Source: Streptomyces sp. DSM 15324
GTDB taxonomy: Bacteria; Actinomycetota; Actinomycetes; Streptomycetales; Streptomycetaceae
Assembly: GCF_001514285.1 (NCBI RefSeq)
Contig: NZ_KQ949024.1
Coordinates: 318,405-382,404 of the forward strand
Reading direction: 5' to 3'
DNA length: 64,000 nt
Shown piece after piece: positions 50,079-58,737 of the stretch (its first letter is position 1; each line of letters begins with the position of its first letter). Made by a program: the position numbers and the translations under genes. The notes under the pieces were generated by a model that was not told the DNA's origin, searched no databases, and saw only the letters and a list, made by a program, of their open reading frames with translations.

Positions 50079-51821
50079 TCAAGGACGGGGCACGTTGCGG
50101 AGGTTGGAGCGGGCCATCTGGAGCATCCGGCCGACGCCCCCGTCCAGCACGATCTTCGAGGCGGACAGAGCGAACCCGGTCACCATCTCGGCGCTGATCT
50201 TCGGCGGGATGGACAGCGCGTTGGGGTCGGTGACGACGTCGACGAGGGCCGGCCCCTTGTGCCGGAAGGCGTCCCTGAGGGCGCCGGCGAGCTGTTTGGG
50301 CTTCTCGACCCGGACGCCGTAGGCACCACAGGCACGGGCGACCAGGGCGAAGTCGGGGTTCTTGTAGGTGGTGCCGTACGAGGGGAGTCCGGCGACCAGC
50401 ATCTCCAACTCGACCATACCCAGCGAGGAGTTGTTGAACAGGACGACCTTCACCGGCAGGTCGTACTGCACCAGCGTCAGGAAGTCGCCCATCAGCATGG
50501 TGAATCCGCCGTCGCCGGACATCGAGACGACCTGTCGGCGGCGGTCGGTGCACTGCGCCCCGATCGCCATGGGCAGGGCGTTCGCCATCGAGCCGTGGGA
50601 GAACGAACCGATCACCCGACGGCGGCCGTTGGGCGTGAGATAGCGGGCGGCCCAGACATTGCACATCCCGGTGTCGACGGTGAACACCGCGTCGTCGTCG
50701 GCGAGTTCGTCGAGGACGGAGGCGACGTACTCGGGATGCAGCGGGACGTGCTTCTCCACCTTGCGGGTGTACGCCCTGACCACCCCCTCCAGCGCGTCCG
50801 CGTGCTTCTTGAGCATGCGGTCGAGGAACCGCCGGTCGTCCTTGGGCCGCACCCGGGGGATCAGACAGCGCAGCGTCTCGCCGACGTCTCCCCAGACGGC
50901 GAGGTCCAGCCGGGAGCGGCGGCCGAGGTGCTCGGGACGGACGTCGACCTGGGCGATCCGGACGTCGTCGGGGAGGAAGGCGTTGTAGGGGAAGTCGGTG
51001 CCGAGCAGGATCAGCAGGTCGCACTCGTGGGTGGCCTCGTAGGCGGCGCCGTAGCCGAGGAGGCCGCTCATCCCGACGTCGAACTCGTTGTCGTACTGGA
51101 TGAACTCCTTGCCGCGCAGGGCGTGTCCCACCGGTGACTTGATCTTCCCGGCGAGTTCCATGACCTCGGCGTGCGCGCCGGCCGTGCCGCTGCCGCAGAA
51201 CAGGGTGACCCGGCCGGCGTCGTCGATCATGCGGACCAGGGCGTCGAGGTCGGCGTCGCCCGGGCGGACGGTGGGCCGGCTGGTGACGAGGGCGGTCGCG
51301 GCGGATTTCTCGGGGGCGGGCGCGGCGGCGATGTCGCCGGGCAGGGAGACCACGCTCACCCCGCCGCGGCCGACCGCGTTCTGGATGGCGGTGTGCAGCA
51401 GCCGGGGCATCTGCCGCGGGCTGGAGATCAGTTCGCTGTAGTGGCTGCACTCGCGGAACAGCTGGTCGGGGTGGGTCTCCTGGAAGTAGCCGAGGCCGAT
51501 CTCGGCGGAGGGGATGTGCGAGGCGAGGGCGAGGACCGGTGCCATCGAGCGGTGGGCGTCGTACAGACCGTTGATCAGATGCAGGTTGCCGGGTCCGCAG
51601 GAGCCCGCGCAGGCCGCCAGCCGGCCGGTGATCTGCGCCTCGGCGCCCGCGGCGAACGCGGCGGTCTCCTCGTGGCGCACCTGGACCCACTCGACGGCGG
51701 AGTTGCGGCGCACCGCGTCCACCACCGGGTTGAGGCTGTCCCCGACCACGCCGTACAGCCGTCTGACCCCGGCGCGGGCGAGGATGTCCACGAACTGCTC
51801 GGCGACGTTCTGCTTGGCCAT
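50079..51821 (-). CDS. Pyruvate dehydrogenase (quinone)/PoxB-like thiamine diphosphate enzyme
   Basis: 580 residues from ATG at 51821. The three ThDP-enzyme domains are in order: the Pyr domain with the cofactor glutamate in VRHEETAAFAAGAEA near residue 50, the central domain with VTLFCGSGTAG, and the PP domain with the metal site GDGGFTMLMGDFLTLVQYDLPVKVVLFNN near 430-460. The sequence order and length fit pyruvate oxidase/PoxB, which decarboxylates pyruvate to acetate with electrons passing to quinone. It could also be another thiamine-dependent decarboxylase. It stands alone. Confidence 0.85.
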   Translation of the reverse strand: MAKQNVAEQFVDILARAGVRRLYGVVGDSLNPVVDAVRRNSAVEWVQVRHEETAAFAAGAEAQITGRLAACAGSCGPGNLHLINGLYDAHRSMAPVLALASHIPSAEIGLGYFQETHPDQLFRECSHYSELISSPRQMPRLLHTAIQNAVGRGGVSVVSLPGDIAAAPAPEKSAATALVTSRPTVRPGDADLDALVRMIDDAGRVTLFCGSGTAGAHAEVMELAGKIKSPVGHALRGKEFIQYDNEFDVGMSGLLGYGAAYEATHECDLLILLGTDFPYNAFLPDDVRIAQVDVRPEHLGRRSRLDLAVWGDVGETLRCLIPRVRPKDDRRFLDRMLKKHADALEGVVRAYTRKVEKHVPLHPEYVASVLDELADDDAVFTVDTGMCNVWAARYLTPNGRRRVIGSFSHGSMANALPMAIGAQCTDRRRQVVSMSGDGGFTMLMGDFLTLVQYDLPVKVVLFNNSSLGMVELEMLVAGLPSYGTTYKNPDFALVARACGAYGVRVEKPKQLAGALRDAFRHKGPALVDVVTDPNALSIPPKISAEMVTGFALSASKIVLDGGVGRMLQMARSNLRNVPRP

Positions 51822-51903
51822 GGCCGGACGCACCCCTTCTCGAGACTTCTCGGGACTTCTCGGACCTCGGGTACCTCCCTCCACAGTGGCCGCGCCGCCG
51901 CGC

Positions 51904-53619
51904 TCACGCCTCCCAGACGGCCGCCGCCGTACGGTCGTCCGCGTAGCCCTTGACCCGGACCTGGGTGTCGGCGAGGAACGCGGCGAGGCCGGGCGGGGGC
52001 TGCCGCGACCAGCGTTCCGCGAGGTGGGCGGGGAGTGCGGGCTCGCCGCGCAGGGGATCGGCGAGGCCGCTCGTGCACAGCAGCAGGGTGTCCCCCGGCC
52101 GGGCTACAGAGGCGCGGAAGCGGAAGGGGTCGCGGGGCGGCTCGGGGGCCGGGTCGTACGGGCTCGGCGGGGTCGGGATGCCGAGGTCCATGGTGAGCCG
52201 GTCGCCCTCGGGGGTCTCGGCGGGCAGCGCGCCGAACCCGACGACGGGCTCCCCGGCGACCTCGCCGGCCCCCGGCTCCAGGTCCTGCCACTGTCCGCCG
52301 CGCAGCCGGAACAGGCCGCCGTCGCCGACGCCGAAGAACACCCGGGTACGGCACTCGGGGTCGGCGGGCAGCAGCAGGCAGCGCAGGGTGGCCGTGTACG
52401 CGTCGGGCTCCAGGCCCTGTTCGGCGGCACCGGCCCGGAGCCGGCCGAGGCTGCGGTCGGTGAGGCGGTGCAGTCCGGACTTCAGGTCGCCGCGCCGGGC
52501 GGCCCTGATGTCCTGCGCCAGCCGGACGTGGCTGCGGCCCACCGCGCGGCCGATCCACCGGCAGGCCTCGGCGGCCGCCCGGTGCGCGCCCGGCGTGGCC
52601 CGCGCGCCGGTCGCCATCGCCACCAGCACCAGCGCGTGCTCGGCGGTGCCGAACCGGGCCACGAGCAGCGCGTCCCTGCGGGGCTCGCCCCGGTACCGCG
52701 CCGAGTCGCCGCGCACCGACACGGCCCTGAGCGCGCAGCTCCCGTAGAACGCCCCCTCGAGCACGGTGTCGGCCACCAGGTCGTCCAGCGCGTCCGGGTC
52801 GGCGGGCGGCAGCGCGGTGGGCTCGGGGGCGTAGGTGGGGGGCCGCGACCCGACGTACTCCGTGTGCTCGTCGGGCAGGAGAGGCAGGTCGAGGGCCGTG
52901 GGGGTCCGGGCGCCGTCCGGTGGGGCAAAGGCGTGGGGCGCGACGGGACCGGCGGCGGCGGAGGTGGGGGTGGGGGTTGCGGTGCCGGTCGAGGTGGTGC
53001 GGGTGGTCGAGGTGGTAGGGGTGTTGACCGGCGGGGGCACGGACGGCGGCGTGGCGGAGCCGGGAGGCAGCGGGGCCGACGGAGGGTTCGTCGGCCTGGG
53101 GGGCCTCGGGGGCATCGGGGGCATGGCCGGTGGAGGCGGCGCGGGACGGGAATCCGGCCGGTCGGCCGGGGTCGGCACGGCGCTCGCGTCCGGGGACGGC
53201 GCGGGCTTGGGGGACGGCGCGGACTCGGGTGACGGCGCGGGCTTGGGGGACGGCGCGGACTCGGGTGACGGCGCGGGCTTGGGGGACGGCGCGGATTCGG
53301 GGGGCGACGCGGGCTCGGGGGACGACCCGGGCTCGGGGGACGACCCTGGCTCGGGGGGCGACGGCGTGGGGGCCGTCGCCGCGTCCGGGGCCAGCCACCA
53401 GTCGGTCCGGGCGTCCGCCACCGCCCCCTCACTCGGCTTGCGTGGCGGTGGCACCTGGTCCGCCGGACCCGTGGGGCGCAGCGTTCCCGCCGCCGAGGCG
53501 AAACGGTCGTCCAGGGAGTCGGCGGTGGGCGCGGGGCCCGTATCCGCGGTGAAGTCGTCGTACAGCTGCCCCCACCAGTCGTCCTCGGGACCGGTGGGCC
53601 TTCCCCCCTGCTGGCTCAT
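51904..53619 (-). CDS. PP2C-like protein with long Pro/Ser-rich linker
   Basis: 571 residues from ATG at 53619. Residues 1-90 are acidic with WWGQLYDDF. Residues about 90-260 are a low-complexity linker including three 12-residue PSPKPAPSPESA-type repeats. The C-terminal 300 residues resemble a PPM/PP2C phosphatase (ALRAVSVRGDSARYRGEPRRDALLVARF, FGVGDGGLFRLRGG, DTLLLCTSGLADPL). Some metal aspartates of the classical family are hard to place, so it may be a divergent phosphatase or pseudophosphatase. No membrane helix is seen. Confidence 0.78.
   Translation of the reverse strand: MSQQGGRPTGPEDDWWGQLYDDFTADTGPAPTADSLDDRFASAAGTLRPTGPADQVPPPRKPSEGAVADARTDWWLAPDAATAPTPSPPEPGSSPEPGSSPEPASPPESAPSPKPAPSPESAPSPKPAPSPESAPSPKPAPSPDASAVPTPADRPDSRPAPPPPAMPPMPPRPPRPTNPPSAPLPPGSATPPSVPPPVNTPTTSTTRTTSTGTATPTPTSAAAGPVAPHAFAPPDGARTPTALDLPLLPDEHTEYVGSRPPTYAPEPTALPPADPDALDDLVADTVLEGAFYGSCALRAVSVRGDSARYRGEPRRDALLVARFGTAEHALVLVAMATGARATPGAHRAAAEACRWIGRAVGRSHVRLAQDIRAARRGDLKSGLHRLTDRSLGRLRAGAAEQGLEPDAYTATLRCLLLPADPECRTRVFFGVGDGGLFRLRGGQWQDLEPGAGEVAGEPVVGFGALPAETPEGDRLTMDLGIPTPPSPYDPAPEPPRDPFRFRASVARPGDTLLLCTSGLADPLRGEPALPAHLAERWSRQPPPGLAAFLADTQVRVKGYADDRTAAAVWEA
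53195..53302. repeat. 36-bp coding minisatellite in the PP2C-like gene
   Basis: Three copies of a 36-bp unit begin at 53195, 53231 and 53267, each made of two related 18-bp halves. Shorter GACGACCCGGGCTCGGGG-type units follow to about 53360. It encodes the Pro-Ser repeats of the linker. Confidence 0.85.
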
Positions 53620-53787
53620 GCCCCCAATTGTCCACCGCTGGGCCCGGATGAAAACGGGGCATCCGGAAAATGCGTCACCGTCGAATGTCAGTGCGTGCCC
53701 ACGGTGGTTGATCGACGTCTTCCGGCCGTGGCCACCGGGGCGCCCCCTTGACCTGCGGTTTCCCCGCGATTCCGGCACTCTGGGCAG

Positions 53788-54270
53788 ATGGGACCGTGGG
53801 AACTCCTGCTGGTCGGTCTGGTGATCCTGCTCGGCCTGTGCGGAGTGCTGGTGCCCGGGGTGCCGGGCTCGTGGCTCGTGTGGTCCGCGGTCCTGTGGTG
53901 GGCGCTGAAGGATCCGCAACCGGTCGCCTGGTGGGTGCTGGTGGGCGCCACCGTCGCGCTGTTCCTGAGCCAGGTGGTGCGCTGGGCCCTGCCGCCGCGC
54001 CGGCTGCGGGAGAGCGGGGCGACGCCCCGGATGGCGGTGTACGCGGGGGTCGGCGCGTTGCTCGGCTTCTTCCTGGTGCCCGTGGTGGGCGCGATCCCCG
54101 GCTTCATGGGGGGCATCTACCTCTGTGAACGGCTCCGGCTGGGCCGGCACGGCGAGGCCCGCGCGGCCCTGCGCAGGGCCATGCGCTCGGGCGGCTCCAG
54201 CGTGCTCGCGGAGTTGTTCACCTGCCTGCTGATCACGGGGGCGTGGCTGGGGGCGGTGCTGTGGGGCTGA
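53788..54270 (+). CDS. DUF456 family membrane protein
   Basis: 160 residues from ATG 53788. The DUF456 pattern is clear: LCGVLVPGVPGSWLVWSAVLWWA, then a loop with RRLRESGATPRMAVY, and GALLGFFLVPVVGAIPGFMGGIYL, giving four or five helices with Gly-rich packing. The function of the family is unknown. Its last 38 bp overlap the convergent methyltransferase gene. Confidence 0.85.
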   Translation: MGPWELLLVGLVILLGLCGVLVPGVPGSWLVWSAVLWWALKDPQPVAWWVLVGATVALFLSQVVRWALPPRRLRESGATPRMAVYAGVGALLGFFLVPVVGAIPGFMGGIYLCERLRLGRHGEARAALRRAMRSGGSSVLAELFTCLLITGAWLGAVLWG

Positions 54271-55009
54271 CCGGCCCCTGGGCGTCGCGCCGGAACAGCG
54301 CCGTCCAGAGGAAGGACTCGCCGAACAGGGGCGAGGCGGGCCCCTGCTCCCGCATGCCCCGCAGCTCGACCGCGGTGAGGTCGCGGAAGATCGAGCGCAG
54401 GGACTCGGGGGTGTAGGCGAGGCCGCCCTCCAGCCGGGAGCGGTGGTAGAAGGCCTCGTCGGGCAGGTCCGAGCCCATGCGCCCGGCGGCGAAGCAGGTC
54501 AGGGAGAGGTGGCCGCCGGGAGCCAGGACGCGGTCGAGGAGGGCGAGGTGGCTGACGCGGCGGTGCGGCGGCAGGTGGTGGAAGCAGCCGGAGTCGTGGA
54601 CGAGGTCGTAGGGCCCGTCCGGGACCGAGGCGCCGGGGGCGAAGGCGTCGCCGCAGTGGAACCGGATGTCGGCGCCCGCCGCACGGGCCCGTTCCTCGGC
54701 CCAGGCGACGGCCGTCGGGGAGAGGTCGACCGCGTCCACCTCGAAGCCCCGGGCGGCGAGGTACGGGGCGTTGCGGCCCGGCCCGCAGCCCAGGTCGAGG
54801 GCGCGGCCCGGGGTGATCAGTCCGCGGTCGAGGTACGAGACGAGGTTCTCGTCCGGCTTCTCGACGAAGAACGGCACCGGCCTCGCCCGGTCGGTGTAGA
54901 AGCCGTCCCACCAGGCGGCACCGTCGGCCGTCCAGCGGTCGGCCTCCGGCGCGAACAGGCCGTCCAGAAGCTCCAGCACATCGTCCACCGTGCGGATGTG
55001 ACGGTCCAT
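54233..55009 (-). CDS. Class I SAM-dependent methyltransferase
   Basis: 258 residues from ATG at 55009 (ribosome site GGAAGGA); the upstream open frame is rejected. Motif I is ALDLGCGPGRNAPYLAARG near residue 75, and DGPYDLVHDSGCFHHLPPHRR is the post-motif substrate region. It is a small-molecule methyltransferase of the type near thiopurine or SAM-MT families; the substrate is unknown. The 3' end overlaps the convergent DUF456 gene. Confidence 0.85.
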   Translation of the reverse strand: MDRHIRTVDDVLELLDGLFAPEADRWTADGAAWWDGFYTDRARPVPFFVEKPDENLVSYLDRGLITPGRALDLGCGPGRNAPYLAARGFEVDAVDLSPTAVAWAEERARAAGADIRFHCGDAFAPGASVPDGPYDLVHDSGCFHHLPPHRRVSHLALLDRVLAPGGHLSLTCFAAGRMGSDLPDEAFYHRSRLEGGLAYTPESLRSIFRDLTAVELRGMREQGPASPLFGESFLWTALFRRDAQGPVSPTAPPPATPP

Positions 55010-55250
55010 CGGTGTCCTTCCCCCCGGGCTTGTTCCCGACCAGGTGAACATAGACGCGGGAGGGGCGGAAGGCCAGCTCAGGCGGTATGGGGCGAGGTCA
55101 GGGGCGGGTGTGTACCGGGCCCGGGGGCGGGGTGCGGACCGGCTCCTTCGAGGTCCGACGATCCGCGCCGGAGCACCCCTTGGACGGCCGCCGGGAGGCC
55201 GCTCCGGGCGAGCCCGCGCCCGGTTTTTTCCCGGCCTCCCGGCCGCCGCC

Positions 55251-55751
55251 TCAGAGCCGCACGCCCTCCAGTTCCAGCAGCCGGATCTTGCGCTCCAGAC
55301 CGCCCGCGTACCCCGTGAGGGAGCCGTCGGCGCCGATCACCCGGTGGCAGGGGCGCAGGACCAGCAGCGGATTGGCGCCGATCGCCCCGCCGACGGCCCG
55401 CACAGCCGTACGGGAGGCCCCGATCCGGGCGGCGATCTCGCCGTACGTCGTGGTCGCCCCGTAGGGGACGGTGTCGAGGGCCGCCCAGACGCGCTCGCGG
55501 AACCCGGTGCCCTCGGCGCGCAGCTCCAGCCGGAACTCCTTCAGCTCCCCGGCGAAGTAGGCGGCGAGCTGCTCCTCGGCGGCGCGGAACGGGCCCGGGT
55601 CGTGCCGCCAGCCGTCCTGGACGGTGCGACCGCCCTTCTGTCCCTCGACGGAGAGCGAGGTCAGGGCACCGTCGGGGGCGGCGGTCAGCAGCAGGGGGCC
55701 GAGCGGGCCGCCGACGCTGGTCCAGTACACGGGCGCGATGCCGGTCGTCAT
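55251..55751 (-). CDS. ogt: Methylated-DNA--[protein]-cysteine S-methyltransferase
   Basis: 166 residues from ATG at 55751, whose ATGA overlaps the stop of the upstream ada-alkA gene. The acceptor Cys135 lies in RPCHRVIG, and the preceding helix-turn-helix (YGEIAARIGASRTAVRAVGGAIGANP) and the N-terminal fold are standard. It removes methyl from O6-methylguanine irreversibly. Co-translation with the Ada-like protein supports a small alkylation-repair operon. Confidence 0.93.
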   Translation of the reverse strand: MTTGIAPVYWTSVGGPLGPLLLTAAPDGALTSLSVEGQKGGRTVQDGWRHDPGPFRAAEEQLAAYFAGELKEFRLELRAEGTGFRERVWAALDTVPYGATTTYGEIAARIGASRTAVRAVGGAIGANPLLVLRPCHRVIGADGSLTGYAGGLERKIRLLELEGVRL

Positions 55752-57181
55752 GGGGTCTCCTCCGCTGCGCGCAGATGGTGAAGGGCGTACGTCCGCCAGG
55801 GACGCCAGGTGTCGGGTGCGTCGGCGCCGGGCGGCGCGACGTCGGGGTCGCCGAGGGCGCGGGCCCTGATCGTCGCCACGGTACGGGCGTCCAGGCCGGG
55901 TACGGCGAGCAGGGCGGCCTCGGCGTCGTCCCGGTCGGCGCCGGGGTCGAGGCGGACCCGGCCGTCGGCGAGCGCGACGGCGAGCGGGCCGACCGCCTCC
56001 GTGAGGGCGGCCGGTTCCGGGAAGAGGTGGGTGAGGGTGCCGGAGGGGGCGTCGAGGGCCTTGCCGTGGGCGCGGACCAGCCGTTCGGACGCGGCAGGGC
56101 CGACCAGGGCCCGTACGGCGTACTCCTCGGGGTCGGCGGCCCCGGGGGCGCGCAGCCCCGGCCGGGCGGCGACCAGCGGGGCGAGCCGGGGATCGGCGCC
56201 GAGGCGCTCGTCGACGGCGTACGGGTCGGCGTCGAGGTCGAACAGCCGGCGCAGCCGCTGGACGGCGGTGGTGAGGTCGCGGGGGTCGGTGAGGTGCAGC
56301 CGGGCGTCGAGCCAGCCGCCGGAGTGGAGGGCGCCCGCGCGGCCCGTCCCGCCCGGCCGCTCGTCGACGGCGACGATCCCGGTGCCGTGCGGGAGGCGCA
56401 GCGTACGGCGGTACGTCCGCCCGCCGGCCGGTCCGCGGACCTCCTCCACCCCGGCCACGGCCTCCCGCTCCAGCAGGTCGAAGACCGGACCCGCGCGGTA
56501 GGGCCCCCGGTGGGCGAGCCGCAGCGGGATCCCGGCGGCCGGGGTGCCGGTGCGGCGGGAGGAGCGGGCGGCGGTGCGCAGCTCGGTCGGGGTCGTCGCA
56601 TACACGGCCCGGATGGTGTCGTTGAACTGGCGCACGCTCGCGAACCCGGACGCGAAGGCGATCTCCGTGACCGGCAGCCCGGTGGTCTGGAGCAGCGTGC
56701 GCGCGGTGTGGGCGCGCTGGGCGCGGGCGAGGGCGACGGGGCCCGCGCCGACCTCGGCGGTGAGCTGGCGCTGCACCTGCCGGGCGCTGTAGCCGAGCCG
56801 TACGGCGAGCCCGGCGACGCCCTCCCGGTCGACCACCCCGTCGCCGATCAGCCGCATCGCCCGGCCCACGACGTCGGCGCGCGCGTTCCAGTCGGCGGAG
56901 CCCGGCACGGCGTCGGGGCGGCACCGCCGGCAGGCCCGGAAGCCCGAGCCCTGCGCGGCGGCGGCCGTGGTGAAGAAGCGCACGTTGTGCCTCTTCGGCG
57001 TGACGGCGGGGCAGCTGGGGCGGCAGTAGATGCCGGTGGTCCGGACGGCGAAGAAGAACGCCCCGTCGAACCGCCCGTCACGGCTGCGCACCGCCTCGTA
57101 CCGGGTGTCGTGCGCCGTGACGTACGTCGTGTCGTGCGCCGCTTCGTACGCCGTTTCGCACGCCGTGTCCTGACCTTGCAT
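55748..57181 (-). CDS. Ada regulator fused to AlkA-type DNA-3-methyladenine glycosylase
   Basis: 477 residues from ATG at 57181. Its GGAGG is only two bases upstream, so a slightly later start is possible. The N-terminal Ada zinc site has C53, C57, C84 and C87, C53 being the phosphotriester methyl acceptor. An AraC-type helix-turn-helix follows at about 100-190 (EIAFASGFASVRQFNDTIRA), then an AlkA half with ALLAVPGLDARTVATIRARALGDPD, which includes the helix-hairpin-helix and catalytic Asp. The protein senses methyl damage, activates repair genes and excises alkylated bases. Residues 6-30 are built of a short DNA repeat. Confidence 0.88.
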   Translation of the reverse strand: MQGQDTACETAYEAAHDTTYVTAHDTRYEAVRSRDGRFDGAFFFAVRTTGIYCRPSCPAVTPKRHNVRFFTTAAAAQGSGFRACRRCRPDAVPGSADWNARADVVGRAMRLIGDGVVDREGVAGLAVRLGYSARQVQRQLTAEVGAGPVALARAQRAHTARTLLQTTGLPVTEIAFASGFASVRQFNDTIRAVYATTPTELRTAARSSRRTGTPAAGIPLRLAHRGPYRAGPVFDLLEREAVAGVEEVRGPAGGRTYRRTLRLPHGTGIVAVDERPGGTGRAGALHSGGWLDARLHLTDPRDLTTAVQRLRRLFDLDADPYAVDERLGADPRLAPLVAARPGLRAPGAADPEEYAVRALVGPAASERLVRAHGKALDAPSGTLTHLFPEPAALTEAVGPLAVALADGRVRLDPGADRDDAEAALLAVPGLDARTVATIRARALGDPDVAPPGADAPDTWRPWRTYALHHLRAAEETP

Positions 57182-57284
57182 GTCCTCCAGTCTTCGCCGG
57201 GGGCGGGGCGGGTGCTGGCGGAAATCGGACACGGCGGTGACGGGCAGGTACCCGTCACCGCCGTACCGGCTCACCGGGCCGCTG

Positions 57285-58457
57285 TCACCGGGGCGGTGCG
57301 GGCTGCCAGGGGCTGCGGCCCCGCTTGGCGTCCCCGGCCGCGCGGCCCTCCGCCTTCTTGCGCTTCCAGTCCTGGCGGAAGCCGGCGCGGACCCGGGCGT
57401 CGGACTTGGCGACGATCCACTGGTTCTCCCGGACGAGCTTGCGGTAGCTCTCCAGTCGGCGCGGGGCGAGCTCCCCGTCGTCGACGGCGGCGCGCACCGC
57501 GCACCCCGGTTCGGCGTCGTGCGCGCAGTCGTGGAACCGGCAGCCGCGGGCCAGCTCCTCGATCTCCGCGAAGACCTGCCCGACCCCGCCGCCGGCGTCC
57601 CACAGGCCGACCCCGCGCAGTCCGGGCGTGTCGATGAGCACACCGCCGCCGGGCAGCGGCAGCAGATTGCGGGTGGTCGTGGTGTGCCGGCCCTTGCCGT
57701 CGATGTCGCGGGTGGCCTGGACGCCCATCACTTCGGCGCCGGCGAGCGCGTTCGCGAGGGTGGACTTGCCGGCGCCGGACGCGCCGAGCAGCACGGACGT
57801 GCCCCGGCCGAGGAGCGCGGCGAGTTCCTCGACGCCCTCGCCGTCGCGGGCGCGGACCGGCAGCACCGGCACCCCGGGAGCACTGGTCTCCACGTCCTGG
57901 ACGATATGCGCCAGCACGACCGGGTCGGGCACCAGGTCGGCCTTGGTGAGCACGACCACGGGCTGCGCGCCGGACTCCCAGGCCAGCGCGAGGAACCGTT
58001 CGATCCGGCCGAGGTCGAGCTCGACGGCCAGGGAGACCGCGACGACGGCGTGGTCGACGTTGGCGGCGAGGATCTGTCCCTCGGACCGCTTGGAGGAGGT
58101 GGAGCGGACGAACGCGGTACGGCGGGGCAGCAGCGTGCGGACGTACCGCGGGTCGGCGCCCTCGGGGTCGAGGGCGACCCAGTCGCCGGTGCAGACGACC
58201 TTCATCGGGTCGTGGGGGACGACGAACTCGGTGTCGGCCCGGACCGTGCCGGCCGCCGTGACGACGTCGCACAGGCCGCGGTCGACGCGGACGACCCGGC
58301 CGGGCAGCAGCCCCTGCTCGGCGTGGGGCGCGAACGCGGCCGCCCAGCCCTCGTCCCAGCCGAGGACGGCGAGCGGATGTGCGGAAGGAGAAGGGGAGGG
58401 AGAAGCAGAGGAAGAAACGGAGGGAGAAGAAGCGTCCGGAGTAACGGAGAAATGCAA
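57285..58457 (-). CDS. rsgA: Ribosome small subunit-dependent GTPase RsgA
   Basis: 390 residues from TTG at 58457, with AAGGG seven bases upstream. The circularly permuted GTPase order is seen: G4 TKAD, then G1 GASGAGKST near residue 225, G3 DTPGLRG, and a C-terminal zinc site CRFHDCAHDAEPGC. It follows an OB-type domain. RsgA checks 30S subunit maturation. The first 25 residues are Ser/Pro repeats encoded by a polypyrimidine tract (58383-58436). The gene follows a 24-codon ORF by 60 bp. Confidence 0.9.
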   Translation of the reverse strand: MHFSVTPDASSPSVSSSASPSPSPSAHPLAVLGWDEGWAAAFAPHAEQGLLPGRVVRVDRGLCDVVTAAGTVRADTEFVVPHDPMKVVCTGDWVALDPEGADPRYVRTLLPRRTAFVRSTSSKRSEGQILAANVDHAVVAVSLAVELDLGRIERFLALAWESGAQPVVVLTKADLVPDPVVLAHIVQDVETSAPGVPVLPVRARDGEGVEELAALLGRGTSVLLGASGAGKSTLANALAGAEVMGVQATRDIDGKGRHTTTTRNLLPLPGGGVLIDTPGLRGVGLWDAGGGVGQVFAEIEELARGCRFHDCAHDAEPGCAVRAAVDDGELAPRRLESYRKLVRENQWIVAKSDARVRAGFRQDWKRKKAEGRAAGDAKRGRSPWQPAPPR

Positions 58458-58517
58458 GGGAAACCCTTCACAGGGCGGCCCCGGCGGCGCGCGCGGGCGC
58501 GCGGAGAGGTCGGTTGG

Positions 58518-58592
58518 TCAGCCGGAGACCGCGGGGGTGAGGTGGACGATCGTCTGGCCGCGTCGAGCGGCCCCGGTGCCGGTGACAGTCAT
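58518..58592 (-). CDS. 24-residue ORF with strong ribosome site (possible leader peptide or remnant)
   Basis: ATG at 58592 preceded by GGGAGG eight bases upstream; the encoded peptide starts MTVTGTGAARRGQTIVHL and ends at 58518. It is upstream of rsgA on the same strand. There is no attenuator that I can show. It may be a leader peptide, a short protein, or a gene remnant. Confidence 0.4.
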   Translation of the reverse strand: MTVTGTGAARRGQTIVHLTPAVSG

Positions 58593-58621
58593 CGGTCGCA
58601 CCTCCCCGTTCCTGTGGTTGC

Positions 58622-58660
58622 CGTACGTCTCTCGCACGGGTGGCGTACGTCTCCCGTACG
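58622..58660. promoter_or_regulatory. Four CGYACG hexamers at exact 11-bp phasing
   Basis: CGTACG at 58622, CGCACG at 58633, CGTACG at 58644 and CGTACG at 58655 start exactly 11 bp apart, so all face one side of the helix. The array lies upstream of the 24-codon ORF and rsgA, 30 bp before the small start codon. It is a strong candidate for a multimeric regulator site. Confidence 0.65.
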
Positions 58661-58737
58661 CCTCCGTCAGGCTAGGGGCACCCGACGGAGAACGCCACTG
58701 GTTTTCCGCCCGTCGCCCCTCGCCCGCGGACGGGCGC

